NCBI GenBank assembly: GCA_963932465.1
Contig: OZ010790.1
Span: 348,217,087 to 348,281,086 of the forward strand
Source: Maratus speciosus
Lineage: Eukaryota; Arthropoda; Arachnida; Araneae; Salticidae
Direction of reading: 5' to 3'
Length of the DNA stretch: 64,000 nt
Position 1 is the stretch's first letter. Each line of letters begins with the position of its first letter. Shown in pieces: positions 46,546-58,946 of this stretch. The notes under the pieces were generated by a model. It was not told the origin of the DNA. It worked only from the letters and a program-made list of their open reading frames with translations, and searched no databases. Both the position numbers and the translations under genes were made by a program.

Positions 46546-48371
46546 ATGAAAATAATAATACATGCACGAACACTTACTTATAATGAATGTATGTATACAT
46601 ACAGGAATTCATGCATAGGCTAAAGCTTTGTTATCGAGGTTTTAGACAATATTGACAGTAAGCACGCGCAATGTTCGCAACGATGTGGTTTAATGTATAA
46701 AAGCAGTTCTATTGGAGCCAGGAAATAGACAGTCGCCTATATTTTCACCCCCTCCTGACTGTAACACGATGAAGTTAGGCTAGTTTCTACAAGTTGCCGA
46801 ACTGCAATGTGATCAAGGCAGGCTGAAATGTATACGAATTGATATAATGCCATTTCCTGCCTCTTTCATTCGCTGCGATTTATGTAAACATGGAGGCAAA
46901 TATTTTATTCAAATGTGAATTATATGGACATGGTTTATCTAATTAATTATACAAACAGAAATTATATAAGCATAGAGGCACGTGGTTAAGCTCAAGTGTA
47001 AATATTTGCCGTACATATACAAAATTAAAAAAAATCCCAGATTAATACCATGAAATTAATTGTGCTCTCGCAGGATAACACTCGCTAAAATACACTAATT
47101 GTCAGAGACCCTTTTTGGAAGTTTTACTGTACAAACATAGATACATACAATGAATACACACATGACATGAAATTTTTCTTGATTTCTTTGGTGATTATCC
47201 GTTGCCATGCGTCGAATACGAAAATACCCCAAATCGCATATGTACAGTAGTTAAAAGTAATAAAGAAATTTAAATTTCAAACTAAATTACATCGATTACG
47301 AAATTACAAAGAATGTAAGTCTAATTTAGCTACCAATCAGTTTGGGTTTAAACAAAGAACAAAACAACAACAGCAACAACAACAACAACAAAACCGTGGT
47401 CGCCATGTACGTTAGAAGTAAAACTTGTAAAAGTCAATCATTTTCATAAATCCTTAATTGTTGGCATCAGTAACGTCATAATGATGCGGTCGACAATTTT
47501 TTGGCGTTAGAGTCAACAAATGTATTTGATTTTCAATCTCTAGAGAGATTTGGCTTTACCGCCGTCCACTTCAATTTTAGCGTCAATGCGAGTAATATTT
47601 TTGGTGCTATCGTGAAAACAAAAGTGTGATTTCTTACAGGAAACCGGAGCTGACACCGACAAAACAACCGACACCGACCGTTTCCGACAAAAATAAGCAA
47701 ATATCGAAAGCGTATACAATAAATATTTTTATTCCTTAGGTAATGAATGTACTGAACAAAAAATTTGTGTTTCACATCATTTACAAAGGATTTATCACAA
47801 TGTTTGTTACTTGAAATATATATCCACTTCGGGAAGAATTCAATGGTAAAGCATTGACTTTGTGTGGCTATTTTTTTTTTCTGGATTATTGAAAGTACAT
47901 CATATTCCAGTAAATAAGACTTACCATGGTATATTAATAGCATTTCACATTGTTTACGTTTTGTAAATATTTAGACAGGTGTAGTTAGGGCGATTTCGGT
48001 TCGTTAGCTGAAGAATTACTCTTTTAGAACGGATTTTCGCTGTAAAAAGATTCTATTTTTCGGCTTTGCGAATGAAACCCTTGAAAGGACGTAACATGTA
48101 TATTTTTCCTATTCGAATTAGGATTGACAGTTTGGCCTTTGTATTCGAAAATTCCTAATTTATACCAGAAATTACGAATAGTAATTTTTGCATTATTTAA
48201 TGACAGTCATTTTGTGTTTATATATAAATTAAACAGACAACACTGATTCGAAGCTGTAATTTTGGAATCCGAGCCCGTCATATTCGTAGCAGGAATGCGG
48301 ATTTCGAACAAGTCTGCAGTTGATTTGGCACACAAAGCTGCTGAAATTTGTCGCGGCTTTTATTCTACCGG
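46546..48371. other. Sequence without supported genes
   Basis: (CAA)n run at 47361-47393. A 136-codon minus-strand ORF at 47533-47943 has no recognisable motif and is probably chance. Confidence 0.4.
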
Positions 48372-48650
48372 TTAAGGAGACGGTGGACTAAATAGAGCAA
48401 AAATACGAATTTTTCTTTAGTGTTGTTAAAATTTTAAAAAGCATTAATATAATGACATATATGTATCAGATAGTATATTTTCATACTTTTCGTAAAGGTG
48501 CATATTAAGAGCGACACACACATCATAATGTATTTCAACTGCATTTTCCCTTTTCAAAAGTTTTTACATCTTTAAAATGTTCCCTGTGTTTTACTTTTTC
48601 TCCAAAATTCTCAATATCGCCAAACATCGATCTTAACACATCCTATAGAG

Positions 48651-50738
48651 TAGGGATGCACAACCTGTGGCCCGCGATGGGTTACCGTGTGGCCCGCGAA
48701 TTCCAATTTATTACTGGAAAAAATTGCAATTTTTGTCCATATGGTAGTGGGAAAAAATCGTGAATTTCGTCGATCGGGTGCGGAAAAATCTTGAATTTCG
48801 TTGGTCGGGCACGGAAAAATCTTGAATTTCGTTGGTCGGGCACGAAAAAATCTTGAATTTCGTTGCTCGGGCACAAAAATCGCGAATTTCGTTGTTTGGG
48901 CAAAAAAATCGCGAATTTCTATGGTCGGTAACGGAAAAATCGTTAATTTTGGTGATCGTCTGCGAAAAAAATCTAGAGTTTCATCAGTCGCGAGAAAAAA
49001 TCGCGAATTTCTACAATTTGCCGAGGGAAAAATAGGAAATTTCGTTAGTCATTTAAGAATCGCGAATTTCGTTAATCGGGTGCAGAAAAACCGCAAATTT
49101 CCTAGATGAGTTGCGAAAAAATAGCGAATTTCGTCGATGAGGGTCGGAAAAATCGCGAATTTTGTTGATCGCGCACAGAAAAATCGCGAATTTTGTCAAT
49201 GAAGCGCGGAAAGATCTGAAATTTTGCCGATTGGGCTCGTAAAAAGCACGAGTTTTGTCGATGGGGCTCGGGAAAATCGCAAATTTCGTTGGTAGGGCTA
49301 GAAAAATGTGAATTTTCTCGATCAGGAACGGAAAATTCGCAAAATTCATCGTTCAGGTGCGAAATAATCGCAAGTTTCGTCGACCGGGCATGGAAAAATC
49401 GCGAGTTTTGTCAATCGGGCTACGAAAAATTGCGAATTTCGTTGGTCGGGTATGAAAAAATCACGAATTTTGTCGGTTAGGAGCGGAAAAATTGAAAATT
49501 TCATTGATCCGCTGCGGAAAAATCGCAAGATTCGCCCGTTTATCGCGAGAAAAAATCGCGAATTTCGTCAATTTGCCGCAGGAAAAAATTGCTAATTTCG
49601 TCAGAGTCGGTTAAGAATCGTGAATTTCGTTGATCGGGCGCGGAAAAATATCAAATTTCGAAGATTAGGGCATAAAAATCGCAAATTTCGTCGATCGGAA
49701 ACGGAAAAGTCGTGAGTTTTGTCGATCGAGATCGGAAAAATTGCAAATTTCGTTGGTCAAACGCGAAAAATCACGAATTTTTTCGTTTAGGAGCGCAAAA
49801 ACCTCAAATTTCGTTGATCGGACTCGGAAGAATCACGTGTTTCGTCTGTTTATCGCGAGAAAAAATCGCGAATTTTGTTGGTCAGGAGCGGAAAATCGCA
49901 AATTTCGTCGTTTAGGCGCGAAATAATCGCAAATTTCGTCGATCGGGCACGGAAACATCGCATGTTTTCTCAATCTTGTTCCGAAAAATTGCGAATTTCG
50001 TTCAGCGGGTACAGAAAAATCACGAATTGTGTCAATCAGGAGCGGAAAAATTGAAAAATACATTGATCCGCTGCGGAAAAATCGTAAGATTCGCTCGTTT
50101 ATCGCGAGAAAAAAATCGCGAATTTCGTCGATTTGCCACAGGAAAAAGTTGCAAATTTCATCAGAGTCAGTTAAGAATTGCGAATTTCGTTGATCGGGCT
50201 CGGAAAAATCACAAATTCCGTTGGTCAAACACGAAAAAATCTTGAATTTTTTCAACGCGGAAAAAATCGCGAATTTTGTCAATCGGCCTCGGAAAAATTG
50301 CGAATTTTGTTGATCAAGCTCGGTAAAATGTCAAATTTCGTTGATCGACTCCTTCTCTCCCCTTCGTTCACAAAGTTCACATATTTTTACTAGCCACTTT
50401 CATGTCTATGTTTGTTTTTAGCAGTTTTAATAAAACAAAATTTTCTCCCTAGAATAAAGTCAAGGAGTATTATCATTCCTTGAAAATAATCCTTGCTATA
50501 CCTCTGTTATATATACAACTGTAAACTGTTGATATATTCTTGTCAACTGAATTGGACATGTTAACTGTGTAGGGGAACATAGAGGAGTAACCGCCCCCTC
50601 TAAAACCATAGTCTTTGTCTGATTATAGGCCACAGATAACCTCACCAAAATAGAATTCTCTCTGTGTTACTCATGTGGCCCTCGACAACCCAGACATTTT
50701 AATAAGTGGCCTTCTCTTAAAAAGGTTGTGCACCCCTA
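48651..50738. mobile_element. hAT-type non-autonomous element, nested
   Basis: A 2088-bp element with ends TAGGGATGCACAACC and TAGGGGTGCACAACC (right end read inward), plus a subterminal TGGCCCGCGA. Perfect 8-bp target duplication CTATAGAG (48643-48650 and 50739-50746). End sequence and duplication length both indicate hAT. The interior is a minisatellite with no transposase. Confidence 0.95.
48720..50350. repeat. Minisatellite, 31-bp unit, roughly fifty copies
   Basis: Consensus by eye GGAAAAATCGCGAATTTCGT then TGATCGGGCGC. Units vary by substitution and small indels. Few stop codons arise, so both strands show ORFs with repeating Asn-Phe-Val / Arg-Lys-Asn-Arg-Glu-Phe words; since 31 is not a multiple of three these cycle through frames and are shadows of the repeat. 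Confidence 0.95.
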
Positions 50739-51000
50739 CTATAGAGATATTGATAATTTTGAAGTATATTTAAAACGCAGCGAACATTTTAAATTTGTAA
50801 GACTGCGAAGAAAATAATTTTCAGAAAAATGCATTTGAAATACATTATGAAAAGTTACTTTTATTAGTTACCTGTATAAAGATTATAAAAATTAACTTCC
50901 GCCTTTCTATATGGTGTAATTTTTAAAATGTTAAGAATAAATATTTATGTAGAATACAAATTTGTATTATTATTAACGTTTAACTATACCGTCTCCTTAA

Positions 51001-51338
51001 ATGCCCTGAATAAAATTGAAGAGGATTACGCAAACATAGAGAATGCAGTTTACGTAAAGTTTATTCAAAGTTAAGTCAAAATTAATTATTAATTATTTAT
51101 TGAAACTCATTTTCACGGCATAAAATATATAATTCTCAACAAATCATTAAATACTTGTGTTAAAGTATACAATATAACACAATATAAGTGTTAAAAAAAT
51201 CTCATTTCTTAAGTTTAATAGATATTGAAAAAAAGGAACATAAACATGAAAAATCCAAGTTTTGAGAAAAAGTCAATTAAAGATTTAAATGGCCATTAAG
51301 CTGTGAAGTAGTCTGAGAAAGAATGAATAATTTCAACA

Positions 51339-51395
<57 letters not shown>

Positions 51396-52529
51396 ATGTG
51401 TGATATATCGTTGGAAAGGTAAAAGTTTAAACTATTTAATGATATAAAAAAGTAAAAATCGATTTTTTGGTCGAATTTTGCTTTCCGGGCCCCTTAATCT
51501 GCGACTTTTAAAACTTGAATTAATATATCTATTGTTTTAGGGTTACTATACGCATTCATATTTCGGTATATATGGGCAAACACTACGTAAGCCCTAACTG
51601 TACTGATATTTTCTTTAAAAAAGCATTTCAAATTTAAACGAGCTAAAATTAAAACGTAGTAATATTAAATAACATATTTAAACGATATTTAAAACAAAAC
51701 GTTTAGACTTAGAATAACACAAAATTAGAAGCATATTAAAATTGCTTCATAAATAAAAGTTTATTAATCTTTTAAAGCAAACTGATCCCGGAATGCAATC
51801 CAATCTGGAAAATATTTTATTTCGTTAAATCAAATGTATATATTTTGTTTTATTTTCACCTAACAAGAGAGCAGAATAAACATATTATTTCATTAACTAT
51901 AATACCATATTTTCAGGATTTTGTTTTGATTTTGATTCTGTTAATTATTTCATTAATCTACGTAGCAAATGTAAAATACTAGCGATATAATGAAATTACT
52001 ATACTAAAACTAAAAACAATTCCATAGATTTCTAATAATAAGTAACGAATTATATTTAATATTAAGTTTATAAGACATTTGTTGGTAAATACTTTATTGC
52101 TTCGCTACATGATGATTAAATAATATGTTATGCTTATAGAATAAAGAAATACATACTAAATTACGCATATTACTAAACATTACATATAAGTATGTTTTAT
52201 ATTATTTTTTTTCTTGTTATACAAAAAATAGTTGATGCACAGAAGTTTGCATAGTTTTCCTAGTAATTAAGTATTCACATTAGTGTATATGAAGTAAAAA
52301 GCAATATTTCTAGTTACTTTTACTTATAAAATATGAAGATAATTCACAGTATTCATATTCTGCAATAACAGAATTTTTTACAGCTTATAAATAGTGATAT
52401 TGTTTGAAATATAGGAGATTTTACAACTGAGAATAAAATGAGGTTGAATAGATTTTATTATTATGCATATTCTGATGTTTAGAATGTAACATGTAATGTA
52501 AAATAATTTCTACAATTTCTCTTCCTTAG
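51001..52529. other. AT-rich sequence without genes; (TA)n
   Basis: A perfect (TA)n run lies at 51341-51392. Nothing else recognised. Confidence 0.6.
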
Positions 52530-52771
52530 AACTGCCTGTTAAAATTTTATTAAAGCAACTGGAAAAAGAAATATCCTTTCCGACTTTTTTGAATTTATCA
52601 GTACAACTTTTATTAGGTGTGGCGGTTAATAATTCTGAAATTTTTCATTTAAAAAACGCGAGTAATTTGGAAGAAAGGCAAAAAATGGTTTGTTCAAAGT
52701 ATGTGCCTATTGTGATGATTTGTTTATCGTTTTTACTCATAAATTTACTATCGTCCTGTTGCCTCGATTGA
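52530..52771 (+). other. Possible terminal exon, unrecognised
   Basis: Preceded by a pyrimidine-rich tract ending CTTCCTTAG (52529). The frame continues about 80 codons and ends in a hydrophobic stretch (Val-Pro-Ile-Val-Met-Ile-Cys-Leu-Ser-Phe-Leu-Leu-Ile) and TGA. No paralogue or domain recognised. It could easily be chance. Confidence 0.15.
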
Positions 52772-53559
52772 TCGTTAGCTTTGTGCTGAGAACAAACACA
52801 CTTCGATACCCAAGTTCAGTGAGAGATACTTCGCATAATAAAAATAATAATCACGGCAGCTGTAATCTTGAAATAAAAGGATTCAAGTTCATCAGTTAAA
52901 AGAAACAGATACTTTTATTGTTTCAGTGTCAGGAATTTCCTGATGCAGGGTGGGATCCATGGCGGTATCCAGATACTCAGCCGGCACACAGTGGTACATT
53001 TTGATGATCTAGGTGGACCAAATCCATTTATCCGATTATCTCGGAATTTGACAAAACAGTTTGTACTGGTAGCTGAATGCCTGTATTTTCGAGATCCTTA
53101 ATAGTTTTGTCGAAAGAATCAGAGGTGTCGATTAATTATGACCGTAAAGAAGCAGTTGGTTTGAGGGAGTTTCAAAAGTTGCACTAGCTTCCTCTAAGTT
53201 TCAAAGCACGTCGTGACTATCCTGATTTATTTGAAAGCACGAGTTTGCTGATCTAATGTCACAGGTTTGTCAAGGTCAGATTTAATCCATTTTTGTTTGA
53301 AAATAAGCGATATTAAACCCGCTTTACCGCTTTTTTCAAAGGCTGAAATTCTGGATGATCCTTGAAGTTGTTTACAAATTTCATATTGACTTTTAACATA
53401 TTATTCAGCATTATTCAGCAATAAGTATTTTTTTAAATTAAAGTGCCATTCCTGAAGTATTGAAAAATTAAAAAAACTCCTGCAGATGTCCGCAGATCAG
53501 TAAGATTTTATTAATAAACAAGCATTACATTAACTTGCAGTGATGTATGTATGTTTAGT

Positions 53560-54040
53560 TCAAATCTTGCAAGTCAAATTTAAACCAATTTTAATTACCC
53601 TATTGGGCCGAAATAATTATGAATTCATGTGTAATTTGTATGACAATACAACATTATTATAATTTAAAGAACATAGAAGTTTGTTTAGAATACTGTTTCT
53701 ACAGAGCTTCACAAAAATTTAGATTAAAACTTGCAAGCTATTTTTAAACCAATTTCAATAATCTGATTGAGCTAAAACTTCACTCAGGATATATAGTTCT
53801 GATGACAATGCAATATTATTATAATTTATGGAACGTAGCAGTTACGCTTTTTTTACAGGGTCTCATAAAAGATTAGCTCAAATCTTGCAAGACAATTTTA
53901 ATCCACTTTCAATTATCTGATTGAGTTGAAACTTTGCCTACATGTGTTTTTCCGATGAAAATTTTATTAAATTATAATTTGACGAATGTTGAAATTATCT
54001 ATTTTGTACAGGGCCACACAAAAGATCGCGGAAAAATTGT
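53560..54040. repeat. Tandem repeat, three units of ~155-165 bp
   Basis: Units carry CAAATCTTGCAAG(T/A), TTTAAACCAATTTCAAT, TGATTGAG and ATTATTATAATTT words, starting near 53561, 53725 and 53878. Confidence 0.8.
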
Positions 54041-54639
54041 CGCTGAAAAGCAGAAATTTTAATTAAATTTCTTTACCATTTATTTTTATTTTAAGACATT
54101 GTTGTTAAATAACCAAATGTTTATCACTGTTTGAGTATTTTAATAGTGATGCATTAAAAAAACCCATCAAAAACTAATCAAACTTCAACGATATACTTTT
54201 GTCCACCTAGATCGTCCAAACGTCTCTCTGTGCGGCACTTTGAAATCGAAGTGATTACAAATCGTCGAACGGTGTCCTCTAAACTTTAGACATAAAAAAC
54301 CTCTCTAAAAACAGTTGAAAGTTCGCTATAAGTGAAGGAGGACGTCAGATTTCAGAGATGGGTGATTCCATACAATGTTAGCAAATCAGCTGTGGATGAT
54401 ATGTCCCTGATTTTAATGAAAATCAGCATTTAAGTAGATCATATTTATTTATGAGCAAATGCAAAATAATAGATTTCAGGATAGTTTATTTAAGTATCAA
54501 AACTTGCATTAAAAGTTGACACAAAATCGAGGTTTTGTATACATGCTTGAAATTTCAATTTTGATTATTAGGAATGGAAACATTGTATCAAAAATAATTT
54601 ATAATTAAAAAGTGAATAATAAGTAACCGTTTTGCGTAA

Positions 54640-54985
54640 TTTAGTAACTGTCTTTATTTTCCTTAATGAGAAAAATAAATAAATAATGGAAAATTTTGAG
54701 ACGAAAATAGAATATTTCTACTATTTGTTTGAACATGAAGGAAAGCTCCTAAAATTTAAAAATTATTTGGCGCTATAGATAAAAGTATATATTTTAAATA
54801 TCGAAACTTTCATTCTTAACTCTTTATTCCTTAATGAAAAAAAAAAATAATACGAAAATACATTATTTCTATTAATTGTTTGAACATAAAGAAAAGCTTT
54901 TAAAATTTAAACATTTTTTGACGTTATAAATAAAAGTGTATATTTTAAATACAGAAACTTTCATTCATGCCTTCAGTATGTTTTT
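54640..54985. repeat. Tandem duplication, ~170 bp
   Basis: GTTTGAACAT(G/A)AAG(G/A)AAAGC and TATATTTTAAATA(T/C)(C/A)GAAACTTTCATTC occur in both halves. Confidence 0.8.
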
Positions 54986-55919
54986 TGCCTACTCTACATT
55001 AAAATATTCTTGAGAAAGAACATTTTAAAGCACAGTAGAATTGAAAAAATAACTATACAGTAATCCTAAAATAGTATAGATGGCAGCACTAATTTTTTTT
55101 TCGGAAATAAAGTGATATATTGTGAATAACGCACAAATTTTGAAGTGTAATGGCTCATAGAATGTAACAAATGTTACCAATTGAACCCGATTTTATTGTG
55201 TGAGAAATAAAAAAGCAAACTTGAATTTTTTTTAGCATATCATGGGCTTATTGAACTTTATGACTGTGCGATATTGTATATATCTGATGCTTCCTTCAGT
55301 TGATTTTTATTCCTACAAAAGAGTAAAAATTGCGATTTTGAATTTTTTTTAAAAGTTTCTAAGTTATTTTGAAGATACAGGAAATAAATCGCAACTTCCA
55401 AACTTTAGCAATGTTATTTTTATGTGGAAAACTTCATCAGGCATTAATTTCTAGACTGTTTTTTAATTCCTTTGATTTTTATAAGGTTTTTAATTTTCCC
55501 AAAATTGACAAATCATCAGTTTTTACAACCAATTTAAGATTAAACATAGTATTACTAATTTCTTATTACTAAATAAATTTGAAGATGATTTTCCAGAGAT
55601 TAGAACAGTATAAAAAAATTAATTTATTTTAAATTGTTTTCAAGATACGGAACTTCAAACATGCAACTTTGAACAATTGCACACATGACATTCTATATCA
55701 CAAGTTTCTTAAATGTCCAGAACTTTTGAAATATTTTATTTTTTGTCAAGGTATTTTGCATAGCTCTATTTAAATATGAACTGAATCTGTGTATCAATTT
55801 TTATTAAAATCGGTTACTATGGCGCAACGACTTTTTTTTAATTTTGCTCATTTTGTATGGAATGACACAGGTACTAAATCAGATCTAAATCCATCAATTT
55901 CTTTGCATATCACCACCAG
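54986..55919. other. AT-rich sequence without genes
   Basis: A 67-codon ORF at 55369 has no recognisable motif. Confidence 0.4.
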
Positions 55920-56150
55920 GGTCTCAGGGCACCTGATGCCGAAGCCAGCGGGCGCACCTGCGTATTACACTCTTAAAGTTTTTACCAGAAACTGCGTGGA
56001 GGAAAAACGGCAAATGCGTTTCAAACTGCCGCTCAGCGATCAGGATCGCCAAACTAAGCGCTGTGAAGCGTGGGCTCGCCAAACAGCACGCCAAGGGAGA
56101 AAGTTGCGCACGCATCGATGCGATGACGTTCTCAAATGAGAGAAAATGCA
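55920..56150. other. GC-rich island
   Basis: A ~230-bp stretch of clearly higher GC than its surroundings (AAGCCAGCGGGCGCACCTGC near 55940; CGTGGGCTCGCCAAACAGCA near 56068). It lies within ORFs on both strands (116 codons + and 77 codons -), neither recognised. It may belong to the neighbouring mariner element or to a separate insertion. Confidence 0.4.
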
Positions 56151-56356
56151 AACACATTGCCGTGAGATCGAAGACTACGATCTACGAATACAGCACGGGA
56201 TGAATGAAACAAAGTGCAGATATTAAAAATGGGAAATAAATAAAAGTAATATTAAACAGAATAGGTCAGATTGAATAAATATGAGATGTTTAAAAGTAAG
56301 ATTAATTAAAATGCTTGGGAGTATGTAAACAAAATATATTGCACACAATAGTGCCA

Positions 56357-56962
56357 TCACTGACTACACATTTGTTTCATTTCTCTGGCATGTTGTGGAT
56401 GCCCTCCCAGAAAAAAACGTGCATCTTTCGAGGCGATCCAGTCATCAAGCCATTTTTCGACATCGCCGTAATTGTTGAAATGTTTCATGGAGAATGCGTG
56501 AGACGTCAAAGAAAAGAAGTCGTAGTCGCATAGGGCCAAGTTTGGTAACTGTGGCGGGTGAGCAAGATTTCCCCGCGAAGTATAAAAATGGGGAAAGTCG
56601 TACGCAAAATAATCTTTTCGTGTCTTGTAGCACATTCTGGGTGCTTTTGGTTGAAATTGATCTTTAGTTGAGTGTAGATAACGATATTAACTGTTTCCCC
56701 TGATTTTAGAAGCTAATGGTACACGAAACTCTTCTGATCCCACCAAATCACAGAAGTTTGTTTTTTAAAAAGCTATTCAGTTTTGCGGCCGATGTTGATG
56801 GCTGTCTTCGGTTAACCCTTTATCCTCTGTTAGGACACTGTAACAGTAAGTTTCCGCAAGTATACGACGGCTTTTACTCGCGTTTTTCTTTTGATTGAAC
56901 AAGAAAAACAGTACTTGCCGCACATGCTCTTTAATTGGCTGGAAACATAACATGTTTACCAC
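56357..56962 (-). pseudogene. mariner transposase pseudogene 2
   Basis: Read 5' to 3' on the minus strand. 56962-56777 gives the N-terminal helix (His-Val-Arg-Gln-Val-Leu...Phe-Asn-Gln-Lys-Lys-Asn-Ala...Glu-Thr-Tyr). About 56750-56640 gives Trp-Trp-Asp-Gln-Lys...Gly-Glu-Thr-Val-Asn and Glu-Cys-Ala-Thr-Arg-His. 56635-56357 gives His-Pro-Pro-Gln-Leu-Pro-Asn-Leu-Ala-Leu-Cys-Asp-Tyr (the third catalytic Asp of the D,D34D triad) and Lys-His-Phe-Asn. The segment with the first Asp is deleted, and frameshifts and stops separate the parts. About 0.6 kb remains of a usual ~1.04-kb gene. Not functional. Confidence 0.85.
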
Positions 56963-57780
56963 GCGAAAAATTTTGACGAAACTCGAGAACGATTAAACAT
57001 CAATGGCATTTTGAAAGGTATTGTCATAGCTACAAAATGACATAAGAAGTTAATCTGTGAACCAACACTTTTTTACAGGGCCATCTCTTGAAAAATTAAG
57101 AATTATTAACCTCCACACCTGGTATATGGGATGTGAATGTTACAGCAATTTTTTATGCTTTTCAAAAAATATTGTTTAATATACAGAAAATTTGCTCAGT
57201 TTACATTTTTAAATAATTACCTGGAAATGGCATAATGTGTTATTATTAGGCCTCAACCTATGTCTAAATTGTACTATTTTTAGAGAAGATTTTTGAATGG
57301 AAAATGGTTCGAATTTTCATTTTTGTTTAAAGATTATCTTGAAAGCCTAACAGAATCGCCCTGTTTGTTACAAATAGATCCGAACTTACGAACTTTAGCT
57401 CATTCTTTCTATTTCTTGCAACCTGTTTCAGGAAATCTGTTAACAGAGTTAAGCTTAAAAAATTACTTTACACGATGCCTTACAGTGAATTATAAAAATA
57501 CCATCCCCATCCCTATTGTTAATATCCACTTCTTCAGTTTGGAAGTAAAAAAGTAGTTACAGAGAAAATTATTGGCGGTAGGTGATAAACAAAATGAGAG
57601 TGCTACACACTAATTTATATTTTAGAAAATATTAAGTTATCTCATGAAGTAAATTCTGCAATATATCGTCAACGGAATTCATTTTTATTTGGGAATCCAT
57701 AGGTATAAGGGAGAAAAAGAACTACAGAAACAACCGCTGAAAATCAGGAGTATTCGCCAAAGTCGTCACGATTGAATTAA
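56963..57780. other. Sequence without supported genes
   Basis: An 87-codon ORF (57293-57556) follows a TTTTTAG that could be a splice acceptor, but no paralogue or domain supports it. Confidence 0.3.
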
Positions 57781-57981
57781 CACTAGAACGGCGGGAAATT
57801 TTGCTCAAGTTTTATAAAAAATATTTCACATCAGAATTTTTATTTAGAACTATTTAACTTATTTATTTAAGTTATTTTTGTGCAGCATATATTAATCTTA
57901 TATTATAAAAAAAATTCTGGTTCGAATCGAAATGTTTTCATTCGGCAAGGGTCAAAATGACCCCTCGCCGCCGTTCTAGTG
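57781..57981. mobile_element. piggyBac-like MITE
   Basis: A 201-bp element between TTAA sites (57777-57780 and 57982-57985). Perfect inverted ends CACTAGAACGGCGG. A TTAA target and a CNCTAGAA start fit the piggyBac superfamily. Non-coding. Confidence 0.9.
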
Positions 57982-57985
57982 TTAA

Positions 57986-58942
57986 AGGAAATGATATTTA
58001 GACGGCGAAATACCCAAAAGTGATTTTTTTAAATTTAAGTACTGTTGCTAGTGGTTTTCTGTTCTTTGATAGTTGAAGAATAAAGCCCTCCTTGAATTTT
58101 TTAGAAAAATATTTTTTGAGATTGCACAGATGAGTACAGAAGATGAATTTTTTAGACCTTTAAAATTGGTCAATTTTAGCCGAATTCGGTTCCTCCTCAT
58201 GTACCTTTATTTTCTAAGATAAAATTTTAGAAACTCTGAAGGTATTTACCTCTTATATAAAGGGCAAGAATTCTCAATTCAGTAATTCTAACATTGTATT
58301 ATTAAAATGTGAATAAAATTGATTGTGGAAGCTCTTTTTTTATATAAAAAATGTCCCATTAGTCTCCGATATGACTTGGAAAATTTTCTTATCTACATAT
58401 ATCCTACAGACTATTGTACAGACTCCTCTCAAACAACCATAAAACATATAATGTTTTGTCTTTTCAAAACGTTTTAATTGATTTCCATTTAGTATTTATT
58501 TGCTTTATTCAACGTATTCTTTCATTTTAATTAAGTACTTTTTTAATTGGTTTACGCCAATTTTTGCGATATAATGGAGCTAATATTATAGATTATGCAA
58601 GTTTCCAAAAAAAAAAAATATAGGCTTTTTGAACACAGAAGAAACTGAATTTCAACTTTTCACCCCTTTCGATCTAATCATAGTTCTTTGAATTTGTCAA
58701 ATGTGCGCCGAAATTTTTTTTATATGTCAATAGCTATGGCACGTACTGGCCTGCGGATAGTTACATTCGGTTCAACGGAAAAAATACATAAGAATCCACA
58801 GTGAAATATTTCATAAGAAAATGCATATTTTAGTGCCCTGCTGAAATAATAAAAAACTCAAGTTATCAAACATCGACAGAAAATTGGTTATAACTCCTTA
58901 ACTGTAGGTCATAGCGACCTGCGAATAATCTAATTCGATTCC
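57986..58942. other. AT-rich sequence without genes
   Basis: Nothing recognised. Confidence 0.5.
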
Positions 58943-58946
58943 TTAA

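Larger units (their letters stand above)
48376..50996. mobile_element. TTAA-target element containing a hAT element
   Basis: Flanked by TTAA (48372-48375 and 50997-51000). Ends GGAGACGGTGGACTA and, read inward from the right, GGAGACGGTATAGTT. The GGAGAC start is shared with the left end of the element at 38452. About 530 bp remain once the nested hAT element is removed. No ORF. Confidence 0.8.

Noticed and set aside
47533..47943. 136-codon minus-strand ORF
   Set aside because: No domain, no paralogue and no splice or promoter context; expected by chance in a window this size.
49833..50282. 149-codon minus-strand ORF with repeated Phe-Phe-Arg / Ile-Arg-Asp-Phe words
   Set aside because: A shadow of the 31-bp minisatellite, matched by ORFs on the other strand.
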